DNA of 64,000 nucleotides from Blastocystis hominis. Taxonomy: Eukaryota > Sar > Bigyra > Opalinata > Blastocystidae. Location of the stretch: positions 434,001-498,000 of the forward strand of contig NW_013171866.1 of NCBI RefSeq assembly GCF_000151665.1, written 5' to 3'. The position numbers were made by a program, and so were the translations under genes. Below the pieces are notes generated by a model that did not search any database, was not told where the DNA came from, and was given only the letters and a program-made list of their open reading frames with translations. Position 1 is the first letter of the stretch, and each line of letters begins with the position of its first letter. Shown here piece after piece: positions 45,086 to 56,333 of the stretch.

Positions 45086-46450
45086 CAATCCCCCTTCCCA
45101 TACAATTTGTGTAACATATATTCCACTTCCATCTGTTCCGGATACGCCTCCCTCAAATCAATCAACGCATCGTGGACCGCCTACACTTCACCTCTTCTCC
45201 CCTCTCCCACGCTCTCTTCCAGCCTCTTCATCCTGCACAGCCCCACAACAAACACGCACACGCACTTCACCACATGGCTCCACTCCTCTTCTCTCCCTTC
45301 TCCGCACAATTTTCCGACCATTTCGCGCACAAACGCGCCCACTTCCTCCTTCGACAGCCTCTCCTTCGCCACCAACCAGCTCGCGAACTCCAGACTCTCC
45401 ACGCTCGGATCCGACTCGCGAAGCAGAATCCGCGCCAACTCCGACCCGCCAGAATTTGCCGCCAATTTCTCGCACAGAACCAAATTCCGATGCAGACTCG
45501 CAGAACTTCGTTCCCGCGTTTCCTCCTCATTCCCCGCGGTGAGCTCCGACACCACACTCCGAACCGCGGATTCCTCGCTCGCCATCTAGGTTCCACGGTT
45601 TCCACGATTCAAACCCGGTCGATTTCGTCGGTCGCAAGCGATTCGGTCCACAACCGACTCCATTGCACGGTTTCTCGCTTCGGCGGAACGAAAACCGCGG
45701 GAGCGAAGAGAAACGGGGAAGGCGTGGAAGCGGGGGGCGGGGGCACGAACCAGAATTCCTCGCGGGAAGGCGGGAAATCGAGCGGCGGCCGGTCGAAGGG
45801 AGGGGGACAGCAGAGAAGAAGCGAAGGCTGCGCGGCGAAGGAAGCGGCGTACGCCTCTAAGGACGTTTCTTCTACGTGGAAACGTGGAAACGTGGAAACG
45901 TGGAGGGGTGGGGGTAGGAAAGGCGGAGGGATCGAAGGAGAGGAAGGGAAGAAACTCGGGGGAGGAGAGCTGGGCACGGTAATAGGCGCGTTTGATGGAT
46001 TCGATGGATTGGAGGATCTGGAAATTCAAAAGAAGGAGAAAAACGGAGAACATCATCAGTGACGGGATGTTTCTCGAGGTAGAGATCGATATTGCTGACG
46101 ATTTCACTGACGGAGTAATTCTAGAAATTGAAAAATTCAAGGGACAAAGAATACTTTTATGGGGGCTTTGTATAGATCGCCGTTGATGGCATAAAAACAG
46201 GCCCATCGTTCGGCTTTTGATTCGCTCTATGCGGTGACATCCAAATACGAAACATTACAACATCAAGAATGTCGAAAAGCTGATATAGGAATTTTGAATC
46301 TGAGGATGGTTCGCCCTCGGTATTTGCTATTAAAAGAGCTATTGCTAGCAGTCGCTAGAAGGTAGAAAACCAAAATAGACCAAACTTTTGGAAGTGTGAG
46401 GATATTATCTCGTAACATGCAAGACAGAAGTAGACGGACATCCAACGAAT
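45086..46450 (-). CDS. CNOT11-like CCR4-NOT subunit
   Basis: The C-terminal domain, residues spelled around MASEESAVRSVVSE, NLVLCEKLAANSGG, EFASWLVAKERLSKEEV and CVCVFVVGLCRMKRLEES, is then spliced (30 bp) to AVHDALIDLREAYPEQMEVE. The pattern and spacing match the CNOT11 (DUF2363) region that docks CNOT10, including VCVFLQSLIRNKII of animals. Upstream is a proline-rich segment (FWFVPPPPASTPSPFLFAP) and an N-terminal helical part (IESIKRAYYRAQL). Introns 45586-45614 and 45872-45899 carry the shared core and restore frame. The 5' end near 46.45 kb is approximate. The end is TG-CTT-TGTTTGAG, so the stop is again poly(A)-made with a variant motif. CCR4-NOT shortens poly(A) tails in the cytosol. 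Confidence 0.5.
45586..45614 (-). other. Mini-intron with CGTGGAAACCGTGGAA core (inverted type)
   Basis: 29-bp GT-AG intron in the CNOT11-like gene; splicing gives ATDEIDR|MASEES in frame. Confidence 0.75.
45872..45899 (-). other. Mini-intron with GTTTCCACGTTTCCACG core
   Basis: 28-bp GT-AG intron in the CNOT11-like gene made of three tandem GTTTCCAC units; splicing gives PPQETSLEAY in frame. Confidence 0.8.
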
Positions 46451-46986
46451 ATCCATTCCAGATTGTATTATATAAGGTGTCGATAACTGAGGAAATCGGC
46501 TCATTTATCCACTATGACATGACACATTATTCCATGACAAACATTCAGAACCTCGACTAAGGTTTGACTCCAAGAGCTCATTTCAAATAGCGTTATGTAA
46601 CAGATTTATCGTATACAGCAAGCAAAAGACTATTACACCACCACGAAACCCTTCTTGCTCTTTATTGTTGAGAAAATTGGGAAGACAAAGTATCGCTTGG
46701 TTTTTGTAATAATCGCGAATGTTGTTTTCTTGAAAGAAATCTACTTGTTGCACTTCTAATTCGAAGATTCCTTGTTTTTTACTGTCTCGGAGTGGAAAGT
46801 GAAAAAAGTTGGTTAGGGAGTTAGAGCAGGACCCAAAGAAAACAATCCTTTATTCTGAAATAGAATTCTAAATCGACATTTCGATAAGGTTTTTTTAATA
46901 CTGTAACAATTCGACTCTGCATTGAACGAAAGGTACCTGTCGCTACCTTTTGGCTTTCTAGTGTTCACCATTGACTTTCAAGAAGG
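46451..46986. other. Divergent spacer
   Basis: About 500 bp, AT-rich. Likely 5' region of the CNOT11-like gene (minus) and of the unknown gene to the right. No supported gene. Confidence 0.4.
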
Positions 46987-48840
46987 ATGAACAGAGAGTT
47001 GATATCGAGCGAGCTTTGTAATTGTGTTTGCTTTCACATGTGAGTCTGTAGCTCAATTGTTTCCTCCTGAGCGTGACCCATTGAGTGATTCTGCCCTGTC
47101 TATAAAGGCAAAACAAGCAATTTCTGCGCTGCTAGCAAACTACCTGAAAAGCGATGTTTCAAACTCTGATGTGATACGTATTTATGGAGTCCTGCTTTTG
47201 ACTTCTAGAGAATATTCCGGTTCATCCCAAGTCTTTGCCCGCGCAACAGGAGTTGTCAGAGAAAGCTTCCGATGGAGCAGAGTGGCAGCAGATGGTGGAT
47301 TATTTTCAATCTTTTCTCCACGTGGACGAAGAACAGATCGCTCCTTCAACCCAACATAATCGCGAGTTTCTGAACATCGTTCACTTTATGCAATTTTTGA
47401 TTCGCCGTGATTACAAACCGTCTGAGTTGTACTCTGCTTACACTGATTTCGTGCGCTTGGGGACCTATTTCCAGCCTTTGGAGGTGCGAGAAACGCCGCT
47501 GGATGATCGCTTGTTTCCATCGCTGACGCAAGAACGAAGAGAGAAACGAGTGCACGTGGAAATGACGCCGAATGGATTGAATGGGAAGGAGAAGAAGAGA
47601 GTTGAAATGGGGAATCAACGATTTGAAAATGGAAGAGAAATGGGGAATAAAAGACTTGAAATTGAGAATGAATTATTTGTAATTGGGAGTGAAAAGAGAG
47701 AAAATGAAAATGAAAATGATAAGGAATTGGAAAGCACGAGCAATACGAATCCGATTGATCGTGAAAAGCAGAAAAATGAAATTGAAAACATGAATGAAAT
47801 TGGAAATCCAACACCATCCAACATCGATTCGAATTCGAATTTGAATTTGGATATAAATTCGGATTCAAATCCACTCATCTCTCATTCTTCAAATCCATCC
47901 AAAAAAGGATTCACATTTTCACCCCATTCTGTGTTGGACTCACTTTTATATCAGCCGGTCGAAGTCGTTTCTCCAACACACAGAGATACCTATCAAATCA
48001 ATTCAGTGATTTCCTTTCTCTGTCGAGAGCGAGATTTCCTTTCCCTTTCTCCGATCGTTCTCAATCGATTTCTCTTCTCCACGTAAACCTCCATTTCCAC
48101 TTTTATCTAGATCGCTTTCCACGATCTTGATTCAAAACCTTTCCCACCAATCTTTCTTTGAATCTCAACACACTCTCTACACCTATTTATGGCTTCAACG
48201 AAGAGAGCAGTCCAAAACAACCGCTCTCTCATTCACAATTCGCGAGCTCCTTCGCATCGTAAAGAAATTATTGAATTTCAACCCCGAAACAAAGCGAAAC
48301 CAAAAGGAAAAATCGCTTTTCGAGCAGCAGCAATCCGAAAAGAAAAGGAAGAAGGAATCTTCCAGACGAATCCTCGTCGCAGCAAGTATTTGCGTAGCAT
48401 GGAGAGAAGCAGTGCGGGGATGTGTGCAACATCATCCTGAATGCTTGAAGCTCTCTGTAGTAGACGTTTCGTTGCTTCGCGACGTTATGAAGGCTTTTCA
48501 ACAGGATGAAAACACACTTTTTGGGTTTGAGAGGGAGCTGCTGATTGTAGAAACAGAGGAAAAACGTGAAGTGTAGGAAGGGTTGATGGATTTGAAGCGA
48601 ATTCAAAGTGGAGGAGCGAGCAAAGAACACATTGCGCAGATGATCAAGCGGTTGAGAGATGAGTCGCTTTCTCATTTTTCGAAGGCGGAGAGAAAAGAAG
48701 AGACGAAGGATAGGATTGAAATTTTGATGAAGCAAAAGAAAACAGAGACACAGGCGCAATCTCTGTCGATTCTTGTAGGTTTCAGATGTTGGGATCGTAA
48801 TTTACAGGATTCACTTGTAAATAAGGTAAAGAAACTATAA
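46987..48840 (+). CDS. Unrecognised protein with Asn/Glu-rich centre
   Basis: ATG at 46987, then MNRELISSELSQLFPPERDP across a 34-bp intron, a 31-bp intron giving SDVIQNIPVHPK, and a helical part (EFLNIVHFMQFLIRRDYKPS). The middle (about 47590-47880) is low complexity: Glu/Asn/Lys-rich runs built on GAAATGGGG and GAAAATGAA-like units, then Asn-Ser repeats. A C-terminal helical part follows two more introns (FESQHTLYTYLWLQRREQ; ILVAASICVAWREAVRGCV; a charged coil GGASKEHIAQMIKRLRDE). It ends KKL at an encoded TAA followed by TTTGTTTGTT. No family is recognised. It precedes prolyl-tRNA synthetase by under 90 bp. Confidence 0.6.
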
Positions 48841-48926
48841 GTTTTGTTTGTTTATTGCAGACAGAAGATATACCACATCATTATCCACTATTTCCTTATT
48901 TCCACTATCCTGCATTTGATACTGAT

Positions 48927-51059
48927 ATGCTACGAACAGGGATACTCCGGAGAGAGTTCACGAATATCGTTTACCGCTCGAAAATATTCGCACCGACTAA
49001 AAAGGTAATTTGACTTTGAAAAGGAACTTACGACCAGGATAGCTCCTTAGGGAAAATGGACTTGCCTCGGTACGCGAGATTGCTCCTAAAAGGAGGGTAT
49101 TTGCAATTTCCAATATTCAATTCTATAGATACATTCATCAAACAGAACAGGGAATGTATTCGTTTCTTCCCCTAGGTCAACGTGTACTGGATGAGGTGGA
49201 AAAGATCATCGATCGAAATTTGGAAACAATTGGAGCTCAGAAGATGCAAATGCCAATCGTTCAGAACCTAAATCGCTGGATGAAGTCGGGTCGTCGTGAT
49301 CAAATCGGCAAAGAATTGTACACGTTGAAAGATCGCAAGGGCCAAGAATTGTGCCTGAGTCCCACAAATGAGGAAGTAATCACCGAGTTAGTAAAGGACC
49401 TTGTTGTTGTTTTTGTGTTGATTGACAATAGGCAACTCCTTCGAACTATCCGCTGATGCTCTATCAAACCTCTCCCAAGTTCCGGGATGAAATGCGTCTA
49501 AAAGCGGGCGTGTTGCGTAGCAAAGAGTTTTTAATGATGGATTTGTACTCCTTTGACACAAATTTGAAGAAAGCGAACGAAACGTTTGATCAGGTCGATA
49601 CTTGCTTTTCAAATATTTTCCGTGAACTAGAAATCCCGGTAGAAGCACTTGAAGCAGATAATGGAATTATGGGAGGATCGCGTTCCAAAGAGTATCAATG
49701 TTGTTGTGGTGTCGGAGAAGATCGTGTTACACGGTGCTCGAAGTGTGGATATAAGTCTTTATACACATCCTCCACCTCTATTCCCACGGTTATCGATTAT
49801 TTCTTTTCAGAAACGTTTAATCAGCTCCTTTGTGACATTTCTGTGCTTCGCTCGCGAGAGGATTTTATTTCGCTAATAGACGCCAGAGAGGACATCAAGC
49901 AATTGTTTTCGGTGTTCACAGTGGAGAAAAACGACTTTTCAAAACAGGTCATTGTCCCGCGGGGAAAGTGAAGATTGTGAAAAGCCTTGTTCGTAGAGAT
50001 ATCAACGTTTCATCGTTCAATTCGAAGTACTCCACTCAGCTCACAGCCGGCGATTTTAAAAACACAGACAAAATCGATGCAGACCACGAAGTCGGTGATT
50101 GCATAGCTTAACAGCTAGTTAATCGTGGATTTGAGTCTCTCCGAGCTCTTCCCCTCCAATATTTCGGCTCTATTCAAAATCCAGATGGATTCCTTCTGTC
50201 TTCCCCAATCGGGCGATTTCTGCTCCCACTGCAGCAAAAACGCTTCAGACCAGCCTCACGGAACCATCCAAGTCCAGCAATCCCTCGAACTCGGACACTC
50301 CTTCGTTCTCGGCGATCGCTACTCCACTCTCTTCAATCTCCAGAACCGCGGTTCTCCCCTCCAAATGGGGTATCCCTTTTCCACGTTTCCACGATTAGCT
50401 GCTACGGTCTGGGCGTGAGTCGCATCGTGGGCTCTCTCTTCGAACTCTTCGGCCATTCGTCCGGAATACTATTCCCCGACCCAATCACCACGTTCGACGT
50501 CGTCGTTCTCAACACCGGTACCCCAATTGATCGGGTTTTTGAATCAGAGAAAACCGAAGCGGCGCGCGCGAAAACCGCGGAACTTTTGGACGCTCTGGGG
50601 GATGTGGGGTTTCCCGCGGGGAGTGACGGGTAGACGCAGGCGCTGCGGATCTGCTTCGACGATCGGGATGAGCTTTCCGCGGGGAATCGGCTGATGGATG
50701 CGGAGTTGATGGGGGCGCGTGTGGCGGTAATCGCGGGGAAAGAGTTCGCGATGGGGGGCAATTTGGAAGTGCGGTTATTGCACCGAAATGTGATCCGGGA
50801 TGTGTGGAGAAACGAGGAAATGGGGAAACGTGGTGGAAACGTGGAAACGAAGAAGAAAGAGGAGATTAGTGATGTGTTGCGCGAGAAGATTCTGGGGTTC
50901 GATCGAAGCCGATTGGAAGAATTGGGATTTGATTTGGTGAAGGAAGGAGGGGATATGAAGAGCGATGGGTACACGATTAGCAGTGGATTTGGAGAGTTGT
51001 ATTGGAATTTGGTGCAGACGCTGTCGTGTGTGAAGTCGTATCAGAATTCGATTTATTGA
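48927..51059 (+). CDS. Bacterial-type prolyl-tRNA synthetase, organellar
   Basis: Starts MLRTGILRREFTNIVYRSKI, an Arg-rich presequence suggesting the mitochondrion-related organelle. Class II motifs follow: GMYSFLPLGQRVLDEVEK, MQMPIVQNLNRWMKSGR, LCLSPTNEEVITELV, LMLYQTSPKFRDEMR (motif 2), GVLRSKEFLMMDLYSFD, then ADNGIMGGSRSKEY with a CxxC pair (TRCSKCGYKS) typical of the bacterial ProRS insertion, and MG|CYGLGVSRIVGSLFE (motif 3) across the intron at 50370-50398. A C-terminal anticodon-binding fold (VVVLNTGTP; DDRDELSAGNRLMDAELMGA) completes it. A stretch near 50803-50853 with GGAAACGTGGAAACG is probably an unplaced intron. TAT-TGA-TG then TGTTTGTT: the encoded TGA and a poly(A)-made stop coincide. 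Confidence 0.9.
50370..50398 (+). other. Mini-intron with TTTTCCACGTTTCCACG core
   Basis: 29-bp GT-AG intron in the ProRS gene; splicing restores LQMG|CYGLGVSR, part of a conserved motif, so the call is firm. Confidence 0.88.
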
Positions 51060-51061
51060 TG

Positions 51062-51069
51062 TGTTTGTT
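51062..51069 (+). terminator. TGTTTGTT poly(A) motif of the ProRS gene
   Basis: TAT-TG-ATG-TGTTTGTT, the standard spacing. Confidence 0.7.
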
Positions 51070-51327
51070 GGATAGTCGAGCAGAGAAACGCAATCGTGAA
51101 TGGAGTGCAGGATCTTCAAAGTTTAAGCATATTTGAATTTTAGGGATGGAGGATTACAAGGAATGCACATCACAACACAATACCATCCGATTTCAATTTT
51201 CTGTCTCCTCACCAACAATGTCCGTTTTACCCTATTTCGCATCAATACACACAAATTACAACAAATATTTATGTTATGTAAATACTTTGAAAATAACTCA
51301 AATAGTCAAACAGATTTTGGTATATGC

Positions 51328-53090
51328 ATGAGTTCTGTTTCCGTTTCATTTCTGGAAGACAAAGGGAAGCAGAATTCAGAAGAGAAGAATGGAATCATTC
51401 AACAGGAAATTGATCACATACTCAAAGCTTCTGTCGGAGATTCGTGTGATCTGTCCAACTATGATGCATATTACGGCGATAAAGCAGGACTTCTGCCTCA
51501 TGGACCCGGTATTATGCGAATGAATGACCGAATCGTGATCCAATCCACCTGGAAGAATGGCATCGTGGATGGGGAGCTCGTGATATTCGATGTAGTTGCA
51601 AAACGATTACTCGCCTACATGGATGTTGCAGATGGAGTTATCACAAATATCTTAGATGTCACATCAAAAGATACTAACAATGATCTAAACGAAAGGCGGA
51701 AGCGCTTTCGATATGGGTTTCCTCCTCCAAATGAAAAAGAGACTGTGGTACAGAGTACCAACAAGCCAAAGAAAGTCGTGAGGCCAAGAATACGGAACAA
51801 CCGGAACGTTTTGTTAGCGAGTCAGTTCCCCAGCTCGAGTTTTAGTTCCACTTTGGTTATTGGCGAATACTCTGAATCGTTCCCTGTTGTAAACCGGATG
51901 GTTCGCAAGATTGTGATTTCCCAGCATTGCCTGTGTTCGATCGACATCGATTTTGTTCTCTATGATTTTCTAAAGCTTTCAGAAGTCGAAATCATGTCCG
52001 ATTCCTTGCATGTGATCCGAACCTTGTGTTTCATCGATCTGCCATCGCTGCGGTCGATTCGAATCGCCGAGAATTGCTGCAACTCCAAAAAAGAGCTTTA
52101 TCGCCTAACCGAAATGAACTCGCGGATGTTCCGCATCCAGAATTGCCGCTCTTTAGAATCCGTGTCCATCGGCTCCGATTCCTTTTACGAATTTAGCTAC
52201 TTCTCGATTCTAGGTTTCGATCGGCGATCACGCTAAGCACTAGACGCTCCGCGAATTCGATCGATCGAGCTGGGAACCAAAGTCTTCGTCCGCTGTTTCA
52301 ATCTCACGATGAACAGTAAAACCCGCGATTTCTGGAATTACGAACAGATGTCCCGCGACTGCAGAGCTTTCAGATCGGGCCGAAGAGTTTCCTGTGTCTC
52401 TCTGCGTTCTGCACGAACGGTATGTTCGCGCCATTGTCATGTTTTGTAGGCATGGTGGGGCTGGAAACCTTCCGCATCCAAGCCAGCTCCGTGCAGTTCA
52501 TCAACGTTTTCCAACTTTCCAGTATGACTCTGCTTCGTTTCCTCACTCCTTTGCAGACTTCCCTCGACTTTCTACGGTTTATTTTGAAGAGAAAGCGCTG
52601 CTCTACACCTCCGAAATCCGCTTTCAAAGTCGCTCCTTCCACTCTGTTTCTCCGTCTAGATCTTCCGCGCCTTTCCCAAATCAAATTCGAGCGGGAAAAC
52701 CTCAGCTGCTGCGCCGCGCTGCGACTCGAGCAGCTGCCTCTGTTGCAGCGCTTTGAGTGCGGAAAGGACTGCTTCTCCTCCTGTAAAACGATGCGTTTTC
52801 TCCATCTCCCCACGCTGGAAGTCCTCGCTTTCGGCGAAAACGCCTGTGCGCAGCTCGTCGAGTTGGCGCTCTGCGATTTGCCGTCGCTTCGCTGGTTCTC
52901 CGCGTCGCAGAACGCGCTGAAATCGCTTCAGAAGATCGAAGTGACCGATGTGAACAGCGCGCTATCGCCGAAATGCGTGAAACTCGCGAGCCACTTCGCG
53001 ATTCCCGACACAGTCGGCGACCCTTCGCATCCAATCCTCCATGCATTTCTTTCTCATCCTCCTCCTCCTCCCTCTTCATCCTGTTATTCT
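51328..53090 (+). CDS. MORN-like plus LRR protein, copy C
   Basis: MSSVSVSFLEDKGKQ opens a poorly conserved head, followed by one MORN-like unit (YYGDKAGLLPHGPGIMRMND) and a basic linker. LRRs follow: DLPSLRSIRIAENCC, CRSLESVSIGSDSFYEF. From 52215 the repeats are one per exon with phase-1 introns of about 30-35 bp (for example 52217-52246), giving DAPRIRSIELGTKVF, DVPRLQSFQIGPKSF, GMVGLETFRIQASSV, DFPRLSTVYFEEKAL and DLPRLSQIKFEREN; later repeats share one exon (LPLLQRFECGKDCF, LPTLEVLAFGENAC, LPSLRWFSASQNA). The 3' half is GC-rich. The exact 3' end is unclear; the likely end is near the SSS run at 53083-53090. Convergent with galactokinase 2. Confidence 0.68.
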
Positions 53091-53129
53091 GTTTATTCAA
53101 ACAAACATAAACATAGCGGACCGACCGGA

Positions 53130-54515
53130 CTATTCCCAAACCATCGCTCCGCTTCCAGCTTCCTTCACGATCATCACATCACAGCTATTCGCACGACCCA
53201 GCTTCTCATCGCATTTCTTCTGAATCAGCGGCACCAATTCGTCCTCGCGTCCCTTCTCGATCAAACACAGAATGCTGCCTCCCCAGCCGCCACCCAGCAT
53301 TCGCGCTCCATACACGCCTCCTTCCCGCCCAATCGACCGCAGCACGTCGATGCACGCAGAGATATCGGGATGGCCGTTCTCGAAAAAATCGCGTGAGTCG
53401 TCGTACGACTCGAAAAAGAGCCGACCGATCTCATCCCAATCGCCTTCGCGAATCAACTCGACATAGCGGAGCGTTCGTTGCGTCTCTCGAATCATCTATT
53501 TCTCACAAAGAAGAGCAAAGAATCAACATGGAAGCATCGCTTGTACACGTTTTCAGGCATTTCACCACGAATCGATTCCAACATTTCAAGAGTGGGGCCA
53601 CGACAAAGCGCTTCCACTTTGGTTTCTCCGTTTATGTTAAAATGTTTTTTCAAAATCGCCTCGCCTTCGAGGCATTCAGCGACACGCGTTGTATATTCGC
53701 TGTTTACAAGCTTGTGCTCCACATGAACAAACAGCTTCAAGATCGTCACGGGCCACTCCTTACGAGAATCGACGGTCGGAGAGTGTGGATCAATATCGAA
53801 ATGCTCAATATCGTGAGAAATGCAGTCGATCAGAGAGATGGAACCATACTGGCCACAAGTACTAATCAGCTGGTCCATCACACCACAAGGCATTTGGACG
53901 AATTCGTGCTCTGCATCGTGGGCTCGCATGGCACGGTCCTTCGGATCCAAAGTAATTCCCAAACATCGCTCAATAAACAAGCAGGTTGATATCTAGTTCT
54001 AAGAGATCCCCCAAATCTCTATACCTCGACAGCTGCAGAACTACTAATACCGCCACCTATTGTAACATTGGAAATAAAAACGATATCAAACCCCAGCATA
54101 TGATTAGGCATCTCTGGTAAATAGAAGTGACAGATTCCCTTGAAATAATTTCCCCATTCACCCTTTGGTCCTCTCTCCAAGGACTCATCACAATCAAATT
54201 CAATCATCTCTTTGTAAGACTCTGAGTATACACGGCAACGCTACAAAAAATAGGCTTTGTACAGATTACCTTGCCAGGAACCGGTCGGCCAGCAACTACC
54301 CCTACCAGGGTGGTTGGGAATGGGAGGACATACCCACCCATGTAATCACAGTGCTCTCCACCAAAGTTGAGTCTGCCAGGGGCAGATGTAATGATGGTTG
54401 CTTCGTCACCATATAGATTCTTAAAGATAGACTTAGCTCTTTCAATTAATGGTTGAACATAATCACCATTCATGTTTGGCAGAAAAAATGTAATGACCAG
54501 TAAATGTATTTCCAT
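53130..54515 (-). CDS. Galactokinase-like GHMP kinase 2
   Basis: A second galactokinase-family gene, soluble and without the membrane tail. Motifs: GRLNFGGEHCDYMGG (signature; Cys replaces Thr and Gly replaces Ile of GEHTDY/NLIGEH), VTIGGGISSSAAVEV, HEFVQMPCGVMDQLISTCGQ with the catalytic Asp, and ARMLGGGWGGSILCL. Introns lie near 54240, 54010 and 53500. It may start at ATG 54515 or, more like other family members, at ATG 54474 (MNGDYVQPLIERA). The signature changes suggest a different sugar (for example GalNAc, glucuronic acid or arabinose kinases of the same family). It shares only the family fold with galactokinase 1 at 37.5 kb, so they are not recent copies. Encoded TAG stop. Confidence 0.85.
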
Positions 54516-54551
54516 ATTTCATTTAGAAAACAAACACAATCACAATTTTGG

Positions 54552-55354
54552 TTAGGGAGAACGTTCTTTCTTTGCCTGGCTATTCAGAAGAAAATCGCAC
54601 TGATTCAAAGCGCTGCTGAATTCCCGAATGATGTTCTGCTCAATGAGCCAAAGTTTGAAAATAGGTACTTCAAGCTGTACTGAATTTAAATCTCGCGACA
54701 TGGACATGGGGGTTCCATCCACATTCTCGTACTACCGATTATTCCATGTTTGCTTTGTCTACGCTAAATTCAACACGATACTGCGATAGATTGTTCGAAA
54801 AGTCAACTCCCTTGTCTGTAATGGAACTCTTTTGGATGAGGGGAGTGCAGCACACGCCTGTGAGTCGAGGTAATAATGGCTCTACAGTCAAATGTCCACT
54901 AAAGACACACTGCAGAAGTTGATTCGTTTCCGGAGCGCTTCGCGATTTGATTCATATAGTACAGCAATAATAGATGTTTTAGGTTCGCTCCATCCCAGTT
55001 GTTTCAAGTAATCCCTAGGTTTCAAACGAAGAAAAGAAGAGAGTACTGTATCTCTTCACTTTCCAATCCATGGCGAGCCGATTGGAGAAAAAGAACCGAT
55101 AATCCATATTGACACTTGGCGTCCTCCGTTTCATTTTCACTGGATGCATCAGCAGATGGAGTACAATGGGAAATTAGACTTTGATTCGTTTTCTGGAGAA
55201 GCATGTCCATCGTTGCCTGTCCGACCATTCGGACGTGTTCATCGCTTTCAAACACACGTTTCCGAAAGATCTCAAGACACTCTAGAGACTTAGCGGACAA
55301 CTCCATCAAAAATGTTGTAGAGGTATGCAACAAACACTCCAAAATCATGTCCAT
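54552..55354 (-). CDS. COMM-domain-like protein
   Basis: ATG at 55354 follows the RPL12 stop by only 19 bp. A helical N-terminal part (MDMILECLLHTSTTFLMELS; ECLEIFRKRVFESDEHV) leads by a 32-bp intron to DYLKQLGWSEPKTSIIAVLY, then by a 29-bp intron to LLPRLTGVCCTPLIQKSS and by a 31-bp intron to YENVDGTPMSMSRDLNSVQL and a last helix (FSSALNQCDFLLN). An all-helical head followed by a small beta sheet and one C-terminal helix is the COMMD plan (copper metabolism/retriever-associated CCC complex), but the tryptophan of the COMM motif is not evident, so this is tentative. Encoded TAA. AACAAACA at 54529-54536 is its probable poly(A) motif. Confidence 0.45.
55329..55336 (-). terminator. RPL12 poly(A) motif inside the next gene
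   Basis: TG-GAG-TGTTTGTT on the minus strand, 38 bp after the RPL12 stop and within the first codons of the COMMD-like gene (ECLLH). Confidence 0.6.
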
Positions 55355-55373
55355 CGAACAATCCACACGTTAC

Positions 55374-56063
55374 TTATTCCTCAGGCACCTCAATTTCTCC
55401 ATTGTCGATGGCGGCGATAATGTCAGAAGGATGCTGTCCATTGACGGTGCAGCCCACAGAACTACGCGTAACCGACAAGCCTCACACCTACTAGCAGGTT
55501 CCCAGCACCTCCTTCACGGTTCCAGCCAGCTTGTTGGCATAGGAACGCTCACGGAGGACCTTGGCCACCTTGATCACCTGATCGAGAGTAATGTTTCCGT
55601 TGTGCTTCACTACACGTCAGCTTCCACCCTTCCATGCAGCTACCGTTCTTCTCCTTCTTACGATCACGAGGAGGCTCATTGAGCTCACGGATGATCAGAG
55701 AGGAAGCGCTAGGAACCACTTCCACCTACGAGTCAAATAGGATCAAAATGAGCACGGTAGCCTGACGATTCACAACGGTCAGCTTCACAGTGATCTTCAG
55801 ACCCTTCCAATCCATAGTGGCCTTCTGGATATCATCACCCACCTTCTTGGGGGCCTAGGAAGTGATTCCTCGAGTAAAAGACAAGTACCATACCGAGAGG
55901 ACCGACTTTAGGAGCAAGAGCAGCGGGAGAAGCACTTTCTCCACCAACAGCACGGAGATAAACTAAAGCCCGTAAGTTCAACATTCCCAGGAGCAACACA
56001 AGAATTCAACGGAAACAGACACCTACTGATAGTTGCAGCACCAGCAGGAGCAGGAGGAGCCAT
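55374..56063 (-). CDS. RPL12: 60S ribosomal protein L12 (uL11)
   Basis: Exons read [12 protein letters not shown], then [16 protein letters not shown] (the conserved KVGPLGLSPKK region, with the Pro-rich rRNA-binding helix), [88 protein letters not shown] and a last exon [20 protein letters not shown]. This is uL11 end to end. It forms the base of the ribosomal stalk with P0. Introns of about 30 bp are at several points. An encoded TAA ends it. It is the third of a closely spaced minus-strand series (LRR protein, eIF4E, RPL12, COMMD-like, galactokinase 2). Confidence 0.9.
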
Positions 56064-56333
56064 ATCGATGTCACACGACTTGTTCTGGACAAATACTAAT
56101 TCTTAGACGAAAGTGGCAGTGATGGGGGTGATTTGGTTTATATGGTTCAAAATACTCAGATTTCATTTTTCTATTCTTATTCCTTTTCGACGAAATCGAT
56201 TAAAAACAAACACTTCTAATTCACAGAATCACTGTTTCCCGCATTCTCGTCTTCTGCGTCATCATCGCTCAAAAAGGCGAAACGATTTGTTGATTTATAG
56301 TTGTTACTAGGTCTCACGAGCAGAACGAACACA

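Noticed and set aside
44892-46062. Long Pro/Ser/His-rich plus-strand frames
   Set aside because: Opposite-strand shadows of the GC-rich CNOT11-like gene, whose minus-strand exons splice into a recognisable domain.
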